DNA from: Rhodosporidiobolus odoratus
Lineage: Eukaryota > Basidiomycota > Microbotryomycetes > Sporidiobolales > Sporidiobolaceae
Length of the DNA stretch: 64,000 nt
Assembly (NCBI GenBank): GCA_034387635.1
Contig: JAOANU010000010.1
Location: forward strand, 310,001-374,000
Direction of reading: 5' to 3'
Below, one piece after another: positions 48,829 to 60,872 of the stretch (the first letter of the stretch is position 1; each line of letters starts with the position of its first letter). Below the pieces are notes generated by a model. That model ran no database searches and was not told the DNA's origin. It worked only from the letters and a program-made list of their open reading frames with translations. A program made the translations under genes and the position numbers.

Positions 48829-50667
48829 ATGGAGACGTACCAACCTCTACAACCTGTCGAAGCACTCGAACGAGGCAGGGAGCCCGGTAGGTGGAAATTA
48901 CTGACCCGCTTAAACGTCCTACAGGCCTCCATCTATTCTGGATTACCACTCGGACACACCCACCTTCTCCCTCGCCTTCTCCCCCCTATCTACCTCATCC
49001 CCTTCCTCCCTTCGCCTCGCAGTCGGTTCCTACTCTGAGCAACGACTCTCATCTACCGCAGCAAACCCCGCAAACGGCCTACAAAATCAACCAAACTACA
49101 TCAACAATTTCACCATCGCCCAGCCCTCCCCCTCCTACCCCTTCGACGAACTCGAAGATGCGTCTGAAGATGAACACGATGAGACTGCAGTTCGATCTGT
49201 ACGAGATGGGAGGCGGGTTCATCCTGGACCTGCGTTTCAAGCGATAGCGAGGGCCCCACTCCTTTATCCCCCTTCGAGTGTGCAGTTTGCCCCCGCTCGG
49301 TTGAGCGCGAGTCTCGCTTCAGGTGCTGCCGGGGGGGCAGCAGGACAAGGACAGGGGGAGACGAGAGAAATTGTGGCTAGCTCGAGTGAGTGTTTGAGGT
49401 TGTGGGATTTGATCGGAGAGGCGGAGGACGGGAGTGGGGCGGCTAGGGGCGGGGGGTTTGTGGGACAACAGCAGGGTGGAGGGACGAGGACGAGGTTGGT
49501 CAGCAGGGCTACGCTACAGAATGTGGGTTGACATTCTTTCCATCTCCTTTTCCTCTTTCTCTCCTCTGAAGTCCGGTTCATACCCGCTGACTTGCCTTTC
49601 CTTTTTTTTCGCTTTGGTTGAATCGCACAGTCAAAAGCAGACTACTCAGCACCTCTGACGAGCTTCTCGTGGAGTCAACTCGAGCCTACACATATTGTTA
49701 CTTCTTCCATTGACACCGTGCGCCTTCTTGTCCTCTCGCGCTCGCAGAAAAACACCTTGCTAATCCGTTTTTCCTCTGTCGCAATACAGACCTGCACCGT
49801 CTGGGACATCTCTACCGGAGTACCCGTTACTCAGCTCATCGCCCACGACAAAGAAGTCTACGACGTAGCCTGGTCACCACAACAACGCGAAGTCTTCACT
49901 TCAGTCGGCGCCGATGGCTCAGTGCGAATGTTCGATCTCCGGTCGCTCGAGCATTCCACCATCCTCTACGAAGCCGCCGCGGCCGCCGCTGCCTCTCGCA
50001 AGAACGGTTCTTCCGCTTCTCCCTCGTCCTCTTCTTCCACTCCGCCTCCCGCCCTCCTCCGAGTTGCCTTCTCGCCCACCTCTCCTTCCTATCTCTCCGT
50101 CGTGCACGCCGACTCGCCTGAAGTACAGATCCTCGATGTCCGCGCGCCGGGTGCACCGGCTTTCGTGGTGCAGGGGCACAAGGCAGCGGTGAATGGGATG
50201 AGTTGGGGAGGCGAGACGATGCAGGTTGGAGGAGGGGAAACGAGTGGACCGGGATGGCTGGCTACGGTTTGTGCGTTTGACCTCCTCCCTATTCTTCATG
50301 ACGTGTCTGCTTCTCTTCGTCCTCCGTACCGCACTACTGACCCGCTTGATGATCGTCGCAACTATGTAGCGGACGACGCCACCCTTCTCCTCTGGGACCT
50401 CTCGAACGCAACTCCTCCAGCTCCGACCACGCGCAGTGCGCCTCACCAACCTAAACCGATCTCGACCCCGGCTTTGGCATACACCGCTCCGAGTGAGGTC
50501 AATGCCGTCGCTTGGGGGGGAGGGGGAGATTGGGTTGCTGTCGGGTGTGGGAGGACGGTGAGAACGCTCAGGTACGGTCTTGAGCGGGTTTTCCACCGAG
50601 ACAGGGTATGAGGCTGACTTTCTTTCTCTTGCTTTGTTCTTGGATTCCGTTGCCGTGCAGGGTTTGA
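48829..50667 (+). CDS. WD40 protein, DCAF7/WDR68-like
   Basis: This is a WD40-repeat scaffold protein related to DCAF7/WDR68 (animals) and LWD1/TTG1 (plants), which bind DYRK-type kinases and CUL4-DDB1. The start is ATG 48829 (METYQPLQPVEAL). Exon 2 gives ILDYHSDTPTFSLAFSPLST and RLAVGSYSEQ; then come REIVASSSECLRLWDL, the very conserved SKADYSAPLTSFSWSQLEP with VTSSIDTTCTVWDI STG, TQLIAHDKEVYDVAWSPQ, VFTSVGADGSVRMFDLRSLE HSTILYE, LDVRAPGAPAFVVQGHKAAV, DDATLLLWDLS and the C-terminal SEVNAVAWGGGGDWVAVGCG. The stop is TGA at 50665-50667. The first splice join is not settled: the strong GTAGGT donor at about 48887 puts exon 2 out of frame, whereas a weaker GTGGAA donor four bases later keeps it. 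Low-complexity Ala/Ser/Gly inserts lengthen the blades. Confidence 0.85.
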
Positions 50668-51074
50668 GGGGCGGTTTTGTTTTTTGCGCCATACATACAC
50701 TGCAGTAGCTGCCTGCAACGTGCGAGGCTGGTTGACTGGCTGCCGCAGTCTTGCTAGCCGGTAGGAGACGAGCCAGACGAGAGAGAAGAAAGTGAGAAGG
50801 CAAAAATGGCACAGAGGGAAAAGTCGACCGAATGGCGCGCCTGGAATGCGCGATCAATATGATGAGAATGGCTGCTAGCCAGTGATGAAGAAAGAGCGGA
50901 TAGGAAACAACGACAGCCGGAGACGGGGGAACAAGCCGAGAATATGATATGATTGATTAGGCTTGGGTGAATAGAGTTGAGGTTGTAATGCAAAGTGAGA
51001 TTCCCCTCTCGTGTTCCGTGTTCGGATCTCAAGAGTCGCTACATTCACACCTCGCCCCGTCGCCGTAATCTGCC
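50668..51074. other. intergenic, promoter of the V-ATPase gene
   Basis: No gene was recognised in these 407 bases between two plus-strand genes. Confidence 0.5.
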
Positions 51075-52504
51075 ATGTCTGAAGTGTACGCTGCTAGTCC
51101 TGCTATAGTTATCCGTCCTAGCAGGCCTACCCTCGTCGCCGCCAAGTCTTGTCGTTCACTTTGGCTGACGCTGACGCCCCTGCTAACTCTCCTCAATACA
51201 CACCACACCTTTGTATGGACCATGTGAACGAGTAGCGCATTCTCAGAGGGCTGCCCCGTATGTCCACGTCTTTCTCTGCGGTCCAAGTGCAAAGTGGGGA
51301 TACGAGGGCGATTCAATTCCCCCGCTCGCTCCTTTGCCCCTCTCATTCTCAAGACTCGCTAACCTTGCCATGAGAACGACCACTAGATCTACTCTCCCTT
51401 TTTCGGAGTCATGTACGTCTCATCCTCTCAATCACGCCCTCGCGGAAACTGACTCTGATTTGTTCACTCCCCTTGCCGTGTTGCCGCTCCACCTTGCGAC
51501 TCGTCAACTCGTACATCGACTTATTCTTCTTGGCTCTGTAGGGGATGCACCGCCGCTATCGTCTTCACCTGTAAGCTCAACCATTCCTGTTCGTGAGCTA
51601 GAGGACGACGCCTTACTGATCTTGCTCGCCCCCACCTCTCCCATCGACTCCGTCTTCCATACTATCGCTCGCCCCCCTGACCACTCGCACACTCCTGCTC
51701 ACTCGACCCTACCTCGCACTGTGCACCTCGCCTGGTATCCTCAACGCCGAACATGGCTCTTTGGCGAACGTAGGCATCGGCGCCTCGTACGGTACTTCCA
51801 AGTCGGGAGTCGGAATCGCTGCCATGGGTGTCTTGAGGCCCGACCTCATGATGAAGTGTATCATTCCCGTCGTCATGGCTGGTATCATTGCCGTACGGAC
51901 CCAGTTCCTTTGCGCTACTTCCGCGACTTGGCACGTACTGATATTCTCATGATCCCCCTCTGCCTCCGCTTCCACTTCGCCCCGCGTCTATGTCCTCCAC
52001 TACCCGTCTCGCCCATCCTGCAGATCTACGGTCTCGTCGTCTCAGTCCTCATCTCCGGCGAGCTGAAATCCCCCATGCCCCTCTACACCGGTTTCATCCA
52101 ACTCGGCGCCGGTCTCTCAGTCGGTCTCGCCGGTCTCTCGGCTGGATTCGCCATTGGTATTGTCGGTGATGCGGGTGTGAGGGGTGTCGCTCAACAGAGT
52201 CGAGTCTTTGTTGGCATGATTTTGATTCTCATTTTCGCCGAGTGCGTGGTTCTACTCCTTTTTCGGTTCCGCGTTCTTCCAGCGCCTTGTGCTGCTGCTG
52301 AAGAACCCGGATAGACCTCCGGGCTGTGAACCACGCTTACTGACTCTGTCCCTTTTCTTTTCTCGCAGAGTTCTCGGATTGTACGGTCTCATCGTCGCCC
52401 TTATCCTCAACACCCGAGCAACCGATGCGCCGGAGGTACGCCGTGCACTTCTATTGGGCTATTATCCGGCGCTCCTTACTGACGGTATTTATTCGCAGTG
52501 CTAA
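51075..52504 (+). CDS. VMA3: V-type H+-ATPase proteolipid subunit c
   Basis: This is a four-helix membrane subunit of the Vo rotor ring that carries protons into vacuoles and endosomes. The start is ATG 51075 (MSE). Small exons follow: YSPFFGVM, then after an intron GCTAAIVFT, then [40 protein letters not shown], then [14 protein letters not shown]...[53 protein letters not shown], then [18 protein letters not shown] and a last exon of two codons (Cys, stop TAA 52502-52504). The proton-binding Glu lies in IFAEVLG of helix 4. The family length is about 160 residues, as here. The exact joins of the first two exons are less certain than the rest. The intron density is high for so short a protein. 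Confidence 0.93.
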
Positions 52505-52921
52505 ACGCCCTCCGCCCACCCTTCCGGCATGCTAGCCCATCTTCTCTCGTGGCATCCCGCTCCTCCCTCCCGCCTTTTTCGTGGTCGAAGCGCGCTTGCA
52601 ACCCTCCCTGTAGCGCTGCCTCTTATCTCACATTCTTCCGCTCTTTCCTACCTACCCCGTGTTCATTCTGTCGCTTCCTCCTCTTTTTCATTCTGTTTCT
52701 TTGCAAAGAAATTGTGCTTGCCATATTCGCTCTTTTCGTTGCCCTTCCCTCCCGAGAACTGCGATGCGCGCAAGACAGCAGGCAAGCGGCAATGGCATGG
52801 CAAGAACTAGAGACAACATATACGGAAAAGCGGACAAGCGCAAGAAGCTGAATGCCCTCATGAACCCCTGAAACCCAAAACAATCACCCATGTCACGTCC
52901 CCTCGTAACCAAAACACCTCC
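52505..52921. other. convergent intergenic region
   Basis: This 417-bp gap separates the stops of the V-ATPase gene (+) and the Rad60-like gene (-). It is pyrimidine-rich, and no gene was recognised. Confidence 0.5.
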
Positions 52922-53222
52922 TCACGCCGGTTCTTTCACCTCAAACGTCTCCTCCCCCTCCAAGCCATACTCCTCCTTAACATCCTCCACCGTCCTAGGT
53001 CCCTCCAACCGATCTCCCTCAAACTCCAAAAACGCCCTCGCAACCCTCGGTTTGTCATCCGAAAATCCATGTTTCCTCGCATAAGCTTTGACGAGTTGAG
53101 TCATGGTCGTCGTCGGTTTGACTTGAATGGAGAGGGAAAGGGTTTTCGAACCTCGGAGGGTGAGGGGGAAGAGTGCTTGGTCGTTGTCGTTGTCGTTCCC
53201 TCCTCCTCCTCCTGCGCCACCG

Positions 53223-53253
<31 letters not shown>

Positions 53254-55788
53254 CAAGCTCTGGTGCCGGAGTTCCATGAGTCGACGCCACTGCAGAAAGC
53301 GCAGCAGAAGGTGATCTCGCTCGCCCTGCCGCCGTCGCCGTCGCCGCCGCAGCAGCAGCAGCTCTCTCCAACTCAGCCTCCTCGTCCTCTTCCGGTCTCC
53401 CCCTCCTTCCTTTATCCCTCTCCAACTCCCTAACTTTTATCCAAACCTCCCTCGTATATCCCCTCAATTCGACCGTCGTACCGGCTTGGAAGCCTAGAGA
53501 GGCGGGCGTACCAAAGTCGTAGATTTCTCGTTCTTTTTCGCGAGAGGAGGAGGAGAAGGTTGCAGAGGAGGTGGATGAGGGGGTATGGGTTATGACTAGT
53601 TGTGCGGAGGGAATGGAACGACGTAGGGAGAGGGTGTAGAAGAGGTGGGTGAAGGATTCGTTCTGCGTGAGCCAAGGGAAGGGTGGTTCAGCGGCCGCAA
53701 GTTAAGCCAAGAAACCGAGCGAAAAGGGAAAAAAAGAAAACGAGAAAGAGAAAGCGCACCACCCCAACTTCGAACATCTCCTCCTTCTCATAAACCTTCT
53801 TCGCCATCGGGTGCACTTCGCGCGTAGGATCAAAGACCATCTTCAAGCTGATATTGACCGTGCCTCCCTTTTCTGGGCTGGACGAGAGCGCCGAATGAGG
53901 GTGAGCGGAAGGGCCGGGAGTCGCGCTCGCTCGCAGTCTTGCACCGGCGGTTGTAGCGGCCGTAGAAGCTGAAGCGCCGTTCAAAGTTGCGGCAGACTGT
54001 TTCTCCGTCAACTTTTTCGCACGAGCAAGCAACTTCTTGACGTCCATGTCCGAGCTATGGTCATCGTCTTCGTCGTCATCGTGATCGTTCGAGTTGAGGA
54101 GGAGTTGCTGGGCTTGTCGTTCTTCGTCGGAGGAAGAATCGTCGAGCAGATTGAGGACGTTCGAGTTGTGGTTCGAGGTTTTGCTGGAAGGCCGGGTGGC
54201 GGGCGTGGACGCGCTGGGAGCGCGACGAGGAGAGGGGCGGGCGGGAGAGGCGGTTGGGCGCGGGCTGCAGATGCGGCCAAGAAGGATGAGCGAGGGTGAG
54301 AGGGTGAAAACACGGAAAGAGAGAACAGGGGCGTACCGAACTGGCGACTTGGCCTTGGGTGTAGTTCGGGTGTCTTCGTTGTCGGAGGATGACGAAGAGG
54401 AAGCGAGGATTGTGCCTCGCTTCTGCGCCGCCTTTGCTTTCGCCGCCGCCTTGTGCTCCTTCTGCTTCGCAGCCTTCTTGGGCGTAATCCCGCCCAGCTC
54501 CAGCTCAATACTGTCGTCACTCTCTTCCTCCTCCTCGTCGTCCATACCAAAGTCCATGAACGACTCGCGTTCCTTTCCCTTACCCTTCCCCTTCGCATCC
54601 TTCTTTTTCTTCTTTCCACCTTCTTCTCCCTCTCCATCTTCATCCTCACTACTCTCCAACCTCTTCTTCTGCCTATTCTTCCCCCCACCATTAGCCTCCA
54701 TCGCCCTATCCGCTCCACTCTTCCCCGCCACTCCAAACGACCCACTCGTCCTAGCCCAAGCCGGAAGTTTCAACTCCCTGACTCCACCCGGTCGACCTCG
54801 TTTAGGTGGCGAACGGCCAGCGTCGGAATCTTGGTCGTCCGTGTCTCGACCGCTGGTTTCGGAGGAGGAAGGACTGTCTACAGGGGAGGAAGCGCGAGGA
54901 CCGTCCATCTCGGAGTCGGAGGAGAAAACGACTGGGGCTTTGCCTTTGCCTTTCGCTGCGAGAGGATGACAAAAAAGCGTGAGCTAGGTGGTTCCGATTC
55001 GGAGAGACCGAGAAGCGTGACAAACCAGGACTAGTAGCAGCTGGAGTCGCAGAACTCCTCCTCATACCAGGTTTCCTCCCTCCACCTCCCGGCACTCTTC
55101 CCACCCCGCCCGTACTCGAACCCGCACCCGGTTTCTTCCCTTGCCCGGGTACTCTCCCCTTGAAGGTGGGTTTCTTCCCGAAAAAGTCATCGGCTTCGTC
55201 GGAAGAATTGCCGCCGCTTTTCTTCGTCGGTGGGGGAGCGGAATTGGCGACGGGAGTAGGAATCTTACGGGGAGGGGCGGCCGCGTCTCCCGGGGTGCGG
55301 GACCGAGGACGCTTCTTCGGTGCTGTCGCTCCTGCTGAGGGAGGTGCGGAGGCGGAAGAAGCGCGTGTAAGGGCGGAGGCTGCGGGACGAGGAGCGGGAC
55401 TTGCGCGAGCCGAGGGAAGGGTTCGGTCGGAGGAACGCGGTGCGAGGGTCGACGAGGTGTGTATGGTGAGGGATTGAGCAGCTGGTGCCTTGCTAGTCGA
55501 TGCTACAGGCTGAGGTAGAGTTGGGAGTACGGACGGAACGGTTTTGGGTTGTTTACGAGGTGGAGCCACGGCTTCAACCTCGACTGGTTTGATTGAGCTG
55601 ACGGGTGCCATGTCTTCGTCATCTTCTGATATCTTGTCACTGGTTCTCTTGTGAGTAATAAGCTCTGCGGCTGGTGCAGCGAGCAAGTCGACTGAACGCG
55701 GAGCCCTTCGAGTTCGACCTGTACGACGCGGTTTGGGGGGCGAGGCTGGTTTGACGGGCATGATTTCTATATCGCTGGATGATCCCAT
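52922..55788 (-). CDS. Rad60/Esc2/NIP45-like protein with SUMO-like domain
   Basis: This is a nuclear protein of the RENi (Rad60-Esc2-NIP45) group, which acts with the SUMO system in genome maintenance. The start is ATG 55788 (MGSSSDIEIMPVKPASPP). Most of the protein is disordered: Lys/Pro/Ser-rich, with acidic Ser stretches that look like SUMO-interacting or CK2 sites (SSDEADDFF, SSEDEDGEGEE, EEEEESDDSIELELGG). The C-terminal end holds ubiquitin-like folds. One is NISLKMVFDPTREVHPMAKK ...IYDFGTPASLGF; the last is SLSIQVKPTTTMTQLVKAYA RKHGFSDDK...LEFEGDRLEGPRTVEDV, typical of the Rad60 SUMO-like domain. The stop is TGA at 52922. A run of 13 Gly (53220-53260) lies between the domains. It starts only 126 bp from the divergent F-box-like gene. 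Confidence 0.8.
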
Positions 55789-55914
55789 AGCCTGATATGA
55801 CGAATGTGAGCGTGTGAGAGAGGGAAACCAAGTCGTTCCTGTTCGCGTTGGTTGACCTTCGTCTGATCCACACTCAGCGATAAGTCGCGTTCGGACTCTT
55901 CAGGCTCGACGGAG

Positions 55915-57556
55915 ATGCCACGGTACGCGTCCCCTACTGCGTCTCTCTCACCCTCTCGGGCTGAAGTGTTAACGTCTGCAGTTCTCTCGCCGAATCGTCC
56001 TTGTCGCCCTCCATCCTCGACACCGAAGAACAACTGCCTAGTCCCAACCGCGAGACAGAGGTAGAGACGACCAGGTCCGGCTTTCCCTGCCGATCATCTC
56101 GCATTCTCTTATTTACTTTCGCTTCCGCAGTCGTTTCGAAAAGTTGCCGGATGAGACGCTTTCTGTCATCACCCGTATCCTTCTCCAGCTGTACCCCAAA
56201 ATGCGGCTCTCCGACGCGGCCATCAACAAGCGATTCCTGCACGCCTTCCGCGCTCGCAAGCGCCGCGTACACCGCGCCGGCGACAGACTCGACAGGCTTC
56301 TCAGCCATCCTCAATTTTACCACCCCGACTTCCGTGCCCCGATTGACGACCTTTACTATGCCCTGAATTCTCAAACCTCCCCCGCCCTTCCGTACGAGGC
56401 TTCCATTATCGCACGCCTTACCGCCATCTCAACCTTCACTCTCGAGTTGAATCGCCATATAACCTCGATTCCGTCTGAGCTGTTGCAAGTTCTCCAACAT
56501 CTCCCCAATCTCCGCACTTTTACTTTACGAGGCCACAGTGGCTCGCCAAGTAGACTCGAATCGTTCGACTTGAAGAAGCTCCTGCCGCAAGTTACGGACT
56601 TCGCCTGTCGAATCCCCGCACCTCGTTCTCTACTCAAGGGCTCTCCGGCCTTGAACAAGCTCGAAGTTCTCGTCACCGGAGCTCAAGCCGCCAAGCTCTA
56701 TCCAAAACTTCCTTGGACGAGCTTGGTCAGCCTGACCATCGGCAGCTCACAAGCCTTTCCCGAAGGAGCGGCGTTTGTTCGCTCCCTCGAGAAAGCTCTG
56801 TTCGACGATCCTGTACGTGCCGAAAATCACGAACTGCCACGAAGACCTGCTGAATGCCGGTGTCATGTGACAGGCAGCGCTGGACATCGAGAAGGCCCAC
56901 GAGCTATTCATCGAGCAGTTACCTCTTCGAGTCCTCAAGGTCATGGCGCCATCAGAGCAGGCTCCAGCCAGCTACCACAGCCAGACGGGTTCCAAATCAG
57001 GTCAACTCGAACGCGACGACCTCGTCCGCCTACTAGACCTTCTCAGCCTTACGAGCCTCTGCGAGCTACACCTTGCGTGCCCTCTGCCCATGCAGTGGCC
57101 TCGCGCCGAGTGGAATCTAGCTTCCGTCAAGCGACTCGTCCTTAATGGGCCTCAGTACCTCGACACGGTGCGCAGCTCCTTTCGTCTCGCTTCTCGCACA
57201 AATTCACCCCCCGCCTTCTAACGCAGCCCACCCTCAACGGCATTGCTGGGCTATGCGACATCTGCCCAGGAATGCTCTCTCTCGAACTCGTCAACTTTGC
57301 TCCAAGCGAAGACAAAGACCGTGCCGACATCGCAAAATTCGACGACCACTTTACCTCCGACTTCGTCTCCTTTCCCCTCTTTCCCCACCTCGCTGCTCTC
57401 CTCTCCCTCCTTCGACGTAGGTCTCAAGTACTCGAAATCACCTGGCGCTATCCTTACGGCCACGGGCCGCGCTTCCTCCGCTGGACACGGTCAACAACCG
57501 CGGACGATTTCGAGCTGGAAGGGTGGAAAAGCTTGAGGAGCAAGACATGGGAGTAG
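55915..57556 (+). CDS. F-box-like/LRR protein
   Basis: Exon 1 is tiny (ATG 55915, MPR). Exon 2 gives SLAESSLSPSILDTEEQLPS. After a third join comes an F-box-like motif, FEKLPDETLSVITRILLQLY, then degenerate LRRs (ELLQVLQHLPNLRTFTLRG, LNKLEVLVTGAQ, LVSLTIGSSQAF), AALDIEKAHELFIEQLPLRV reached by splicing at 56816-56875, LTSLCELHLACPLPMQW and, after a last intron (57169-57230), ICPGMLSLELVNFAPSEDKD. The C-terminus ...VLEITWRYPYGHGPRFLRWT RS matches that of the broken gene pair at 46.9 and 58.2 kb, so this is the intact family member. The likely role is substrate adaptor of an SCF ubiquitin ligase. The target is unknown. The stop is TAG at 57554-57556. Confidence 0.75.
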
Positions 57557-58243
57557 ACCGTCATTTGCGCTTCTTGCGTCCACTTGTCTGTCTGAGTGAC
57601 TGGTAGAGCTGCACCAGCTGAAAAAAGTAGGCGCAAACTGCCAGATCCCACTTCTCTTTTCTCGCTGCATTTTATGGCTCGCTGCTCGAGGCCTTGTTCT
57701 GCTCTGGCAGTCTGCATGCACCCGGGGCAGACGGTATTGTAAGGCGCCTCTGGAGCCATAGAGCGCCGCAATTAGCGTAGGGCGCGGGCACAACTCGAAA
57801 GCAAAACCGGAATCCGCTGCATAGTATGTTTCCACAGAGCGTTACCTCTGTGACAAACTTTGAGAGGTTCTTGTTGTCTGAGTGAACTTGCTGAGAGCAG
57901 GCCCCGTGTGGTCTGGGCCGGCAATCAGGGAGGAGCGCTGTACAAACCGGCACAGGCTGGATCGGACAAAAACGAGTCAAGGGCGGAAGGGCCGAAGACC
58001 TTATTTATGTGTACTGAAACTCTTGGACCTAGGCTCCAAGGCGGTGGAGCTTCCAGAAGAACCAGGTCGTCAAAGCTTTAGTGAGCGGATGGTCGGCATG
58101 TAATCGGTAAAGAAAAGTAGGCCAGGCCAGCGATCCCGCACGTGTTTCTTTTCTCGCATGCCCGCATATCGATTAAACGCTGCACATGTCATTGAGCTCG
58201 AGAACAAGCGCATTGTCGCAGATGCATGGGAGCTACTCGAGAA
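57557..58243. other. no gene recognised
   Basis: This stretch between the intact F-box-like gene and the inverted broken copy has no supported coding region. Confidence 0.45.
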
Positions 58244-59646
58244 TCACGCAAGCATCCAACAGTCTGGCCTGAAAAGCTCCTCCTTCGACTGCCTCGTCCA
58301 CCTCATCTCTCTCTTCTCTCCAGCCGCCTTCAAGCGGATCTCAAGTATAGCTGTACCTTTCTCTGCTCGGTACAAGAGCCCAAAAAAGAGAAGGGTAGGA
58401 CAAGGCAAGATCTGCCATGTTTCGTCGAGAGATGGCGTTGGCCGTCTGCGGGTACATAGCGGGGGAGAAGGAAAAGCCCTGGAGTCAGAGGGAAGTGAGG
58501 TTGGGGAATGTTTCGATGAAGGTGTGGAGATTGCAAAGGGGCTTCCGTGGTGCAAAGGAAGAATCGGGTAAATCTGGGTATACCTGAGAGCAGGACTGGC
58601 CGGGAGTATGTACAGACTCGTGCAGGCGGCAGTCACCTGCTAATGAGACCGTCCGCACCGAGCCAAGCCTTGTAGACGATCTGCCCCACGCGAACACACC
58701 AACCTGCAAACTGTCAAGGCGCTCCAGCTGTGACTGTTGCAAAAGCTCAAGCATAGAGCGCAAGCGCCTTCAGTCAAAGTACTCGGGATGCTCTGCGCCT
58801 GGAGCTGTGAGTGCCAGGAAATGGAGCAAGAGTTGCTTGAGCTGGACGGTTGACAAGGATGGCCGTGGGAGATATCGTCAGCGCGCATAGCCCATACAGT
58901 GAGGCAAGAGCAGCGCACAAGGTTTGAAGGAGGTAGGGACACCCCGCCAAGGTCGCTGGCACGGACTGTCAAGCTTGTCAGAAGCGTCATTCCATTTTCT
59001 GACAAGGGTTCCAATATGCCATAGCCTTCGACGTCGAGGTGCCGCAACAAAGGCAGATCTTGATCTGACGAGAAGGCGGAGTCGATCTCGGGTTGACCTC
59101 GAATGCGGAAGTAATCGAGGTTCTTCATGATCTGAGGGCATGCAGGAAGCTTGTCGGTACCTCCTCAAACGAGACTTCGTTGTCGTCTTTGCAATTGCAC
59201 GAGACGTCAAGCGAGGTAAGGTTGGTAAGAAGGCCACCAAGAAAGGTGGAATGGAGGGAGGGGAAATGCCAGGAAATCTCGGCCTCAAGTGTGTAAATGT
59301 GCGGCAGGATCTCTCGAGCAAACATGAGTTTGGCAACAAGCTCGTCGAGCGCGTTAAGGTCTGTCGACGTGGTAATATGGCGAAATCACAAGGGCGTGAG
59401 AACGGCAAAGATGCGAGCAAGGTGTAGTAGAGGGGCAGGAGGACGGAGCTTGCTGGGTATTGTTAGCGTGCGCAGTGGTCAACAAGCTGCTGAACGACAT
59501 TAGCCAGCATTTCATCCGGAAGGTCAGGGAGCGAAACCAATTCTTGCGTAGCTGCTGGCCGAGAGGGATCAGCAAGCCGTGTACTGACTGAGAGCATGGA
59601 ACGCACCTTGTCCAGCACGCTCTTCAGCCTGCCCATGTTCTTCCAT
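58244..59646 (-). pseudogene. broken F-box/LRR-like gene, copy 2 (inverted)
   Basis: This is the inverted paralogue of 46901-48400. ATG 59646 gives MEEHGQAEERAGQ. Then comes an intron GTGCGT...CCAG, and the F-box motif LVSLPDLPDEMLANVVQQL follows. Relative to copy 1 it lacks the RYLFSSVLL... segment just after the F-box, and frames change there. LMFAREILPHIYTLEAEI to DVSCNCKDDNEVSFEE is almost identical to copy 1. The 28-base piece is 29 bases here (59132-59160). Next comes MKNLDYFRIRGQPEIDSAFS...GMTLLTSLTVRAS, which stays open where copy 1 is shifted, then a deletion at the GGVSLP / SNLVRC junction (near 58930). The C-terminus ends at 58244. Both copies are broken, but at different places. 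Confidence 0.7.
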
Positions 59647-60872
59647 GCTGACCTGGTCGGTGCAAGGTTGTTGAGCGACGGAGTTTCCGCAGACGAGAGT
59701 AGGTAAGCGTGCGAGGGGCGGCAGGGCTTGTAATGTAGACGTTATGGCTCATCCCAACTCTCTATAGCCTATTCAGCAAGGCAGCTCAAGCTCGAGTCTC
59801 TTCGCTTCCTTTCTTAAACCCGTCGAGCTCCGCTCGTTCTCCTCAAATTGCCATTATGAGCAGGTGAGCGTCGAGAGCATTTGCTTACTGGAGCGTTACA
59901 TACCCTTCACCTCGGCAGCCCCGAAACCTTTTACCCAAAAATGACGGACAAAGCGATTACGGCAGTCGACACGAGTCAAGTAGGAGACGACACTGTGACT
60001 GGTATGCGGAGGATGCTGTCTGGCAACCGCGGTATTACACTAATATTGCTCCTGCTGCCATACCTCAACCTTGCTTCCCTCCTCGTGAAAATGCAGGTCC
60101 TTCCCCCTTTGACTGCCTGCCGAACAAGGTCGCCCTTGCAAGGTCTCGACCTTTCCCCCTGTGTTCTTCGCCACTCTCCGCCACTCCTCCTCGACCTTAC
60201 ATATTCCTCTCACTCCTCCACTTTCCTCCTTCGCCTTCCCCGCCAACCCCGCTCCCTCATATGCCTTAAAGAAGACCCTCTGAACCATCCAGACTCGCCT
60301 CGCCAAACCCAGGCTTCCCAGCGACTTCTTTCATTTTTCCTTTTCCCTCTTTTCCTTTTCTCATCTCTCCTCCTCCGGCGCCTCCTTCGTTTCATCGCCG
60401 CATATGGATAGATGCCTGGGTTGATCTAGCTCTCTGTAGCCCGCCTCCACTCGTAGAACGACCTCCGCGTCGCTTCTCTCTTCTTCCTTTCTCTTTAGCT
60501 TTCTCTCTCCCATCGAAACTGAGAACCTCGTTCAAAGTTATTTCTTCCGCTACCTCGCTTCCTACGCTCTCACTCGACTACGACCGCAGCAAGCTCGTGA
60601 ATCGCCCCGGCTCTTGACTTCAAGCTCAACCCGCGTGCGCCCTTCATCTTTTTTAACTTTGGTCCCCTTCTCTTCGACCACACCCTTTGCGCTATCCCAC
60701 CAATCTATCCATGGCCTTTCCCTCTATTTCCTCCCCCTCCGCTACCCGAGCTTGATCGCCTCCGGTAACGCTTCCCTTTCCGTCGACTTTCCTTCGACAT
60801 ATCGTTTTTCCCTCCCCCTACCCTCGACTAGTCACCCTTTTCCCCCAGCTCGTCTTCCCCGACGCTCGCGTT
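59647..60872 (+). other. leader / LTR region of Element 3, boundaries unknown
   Basis: The last several hundred bases before the Element 3 gag ATG are extremely pyrimidine-rich on the plus strand. The 5' LTR must lie in or near this interval, but the partner LTR is beyond the window, so no ends are given. Frames open here (for example 59881-60411) have no domains. Confidence 0.4.

Noticed and set aside
59881..60411. A 176-codon open frame before Element 3
   Set aside because: Low-complexity Leu/Ser/Arg text from pyrimidine-rich leader DNA, with no domain.
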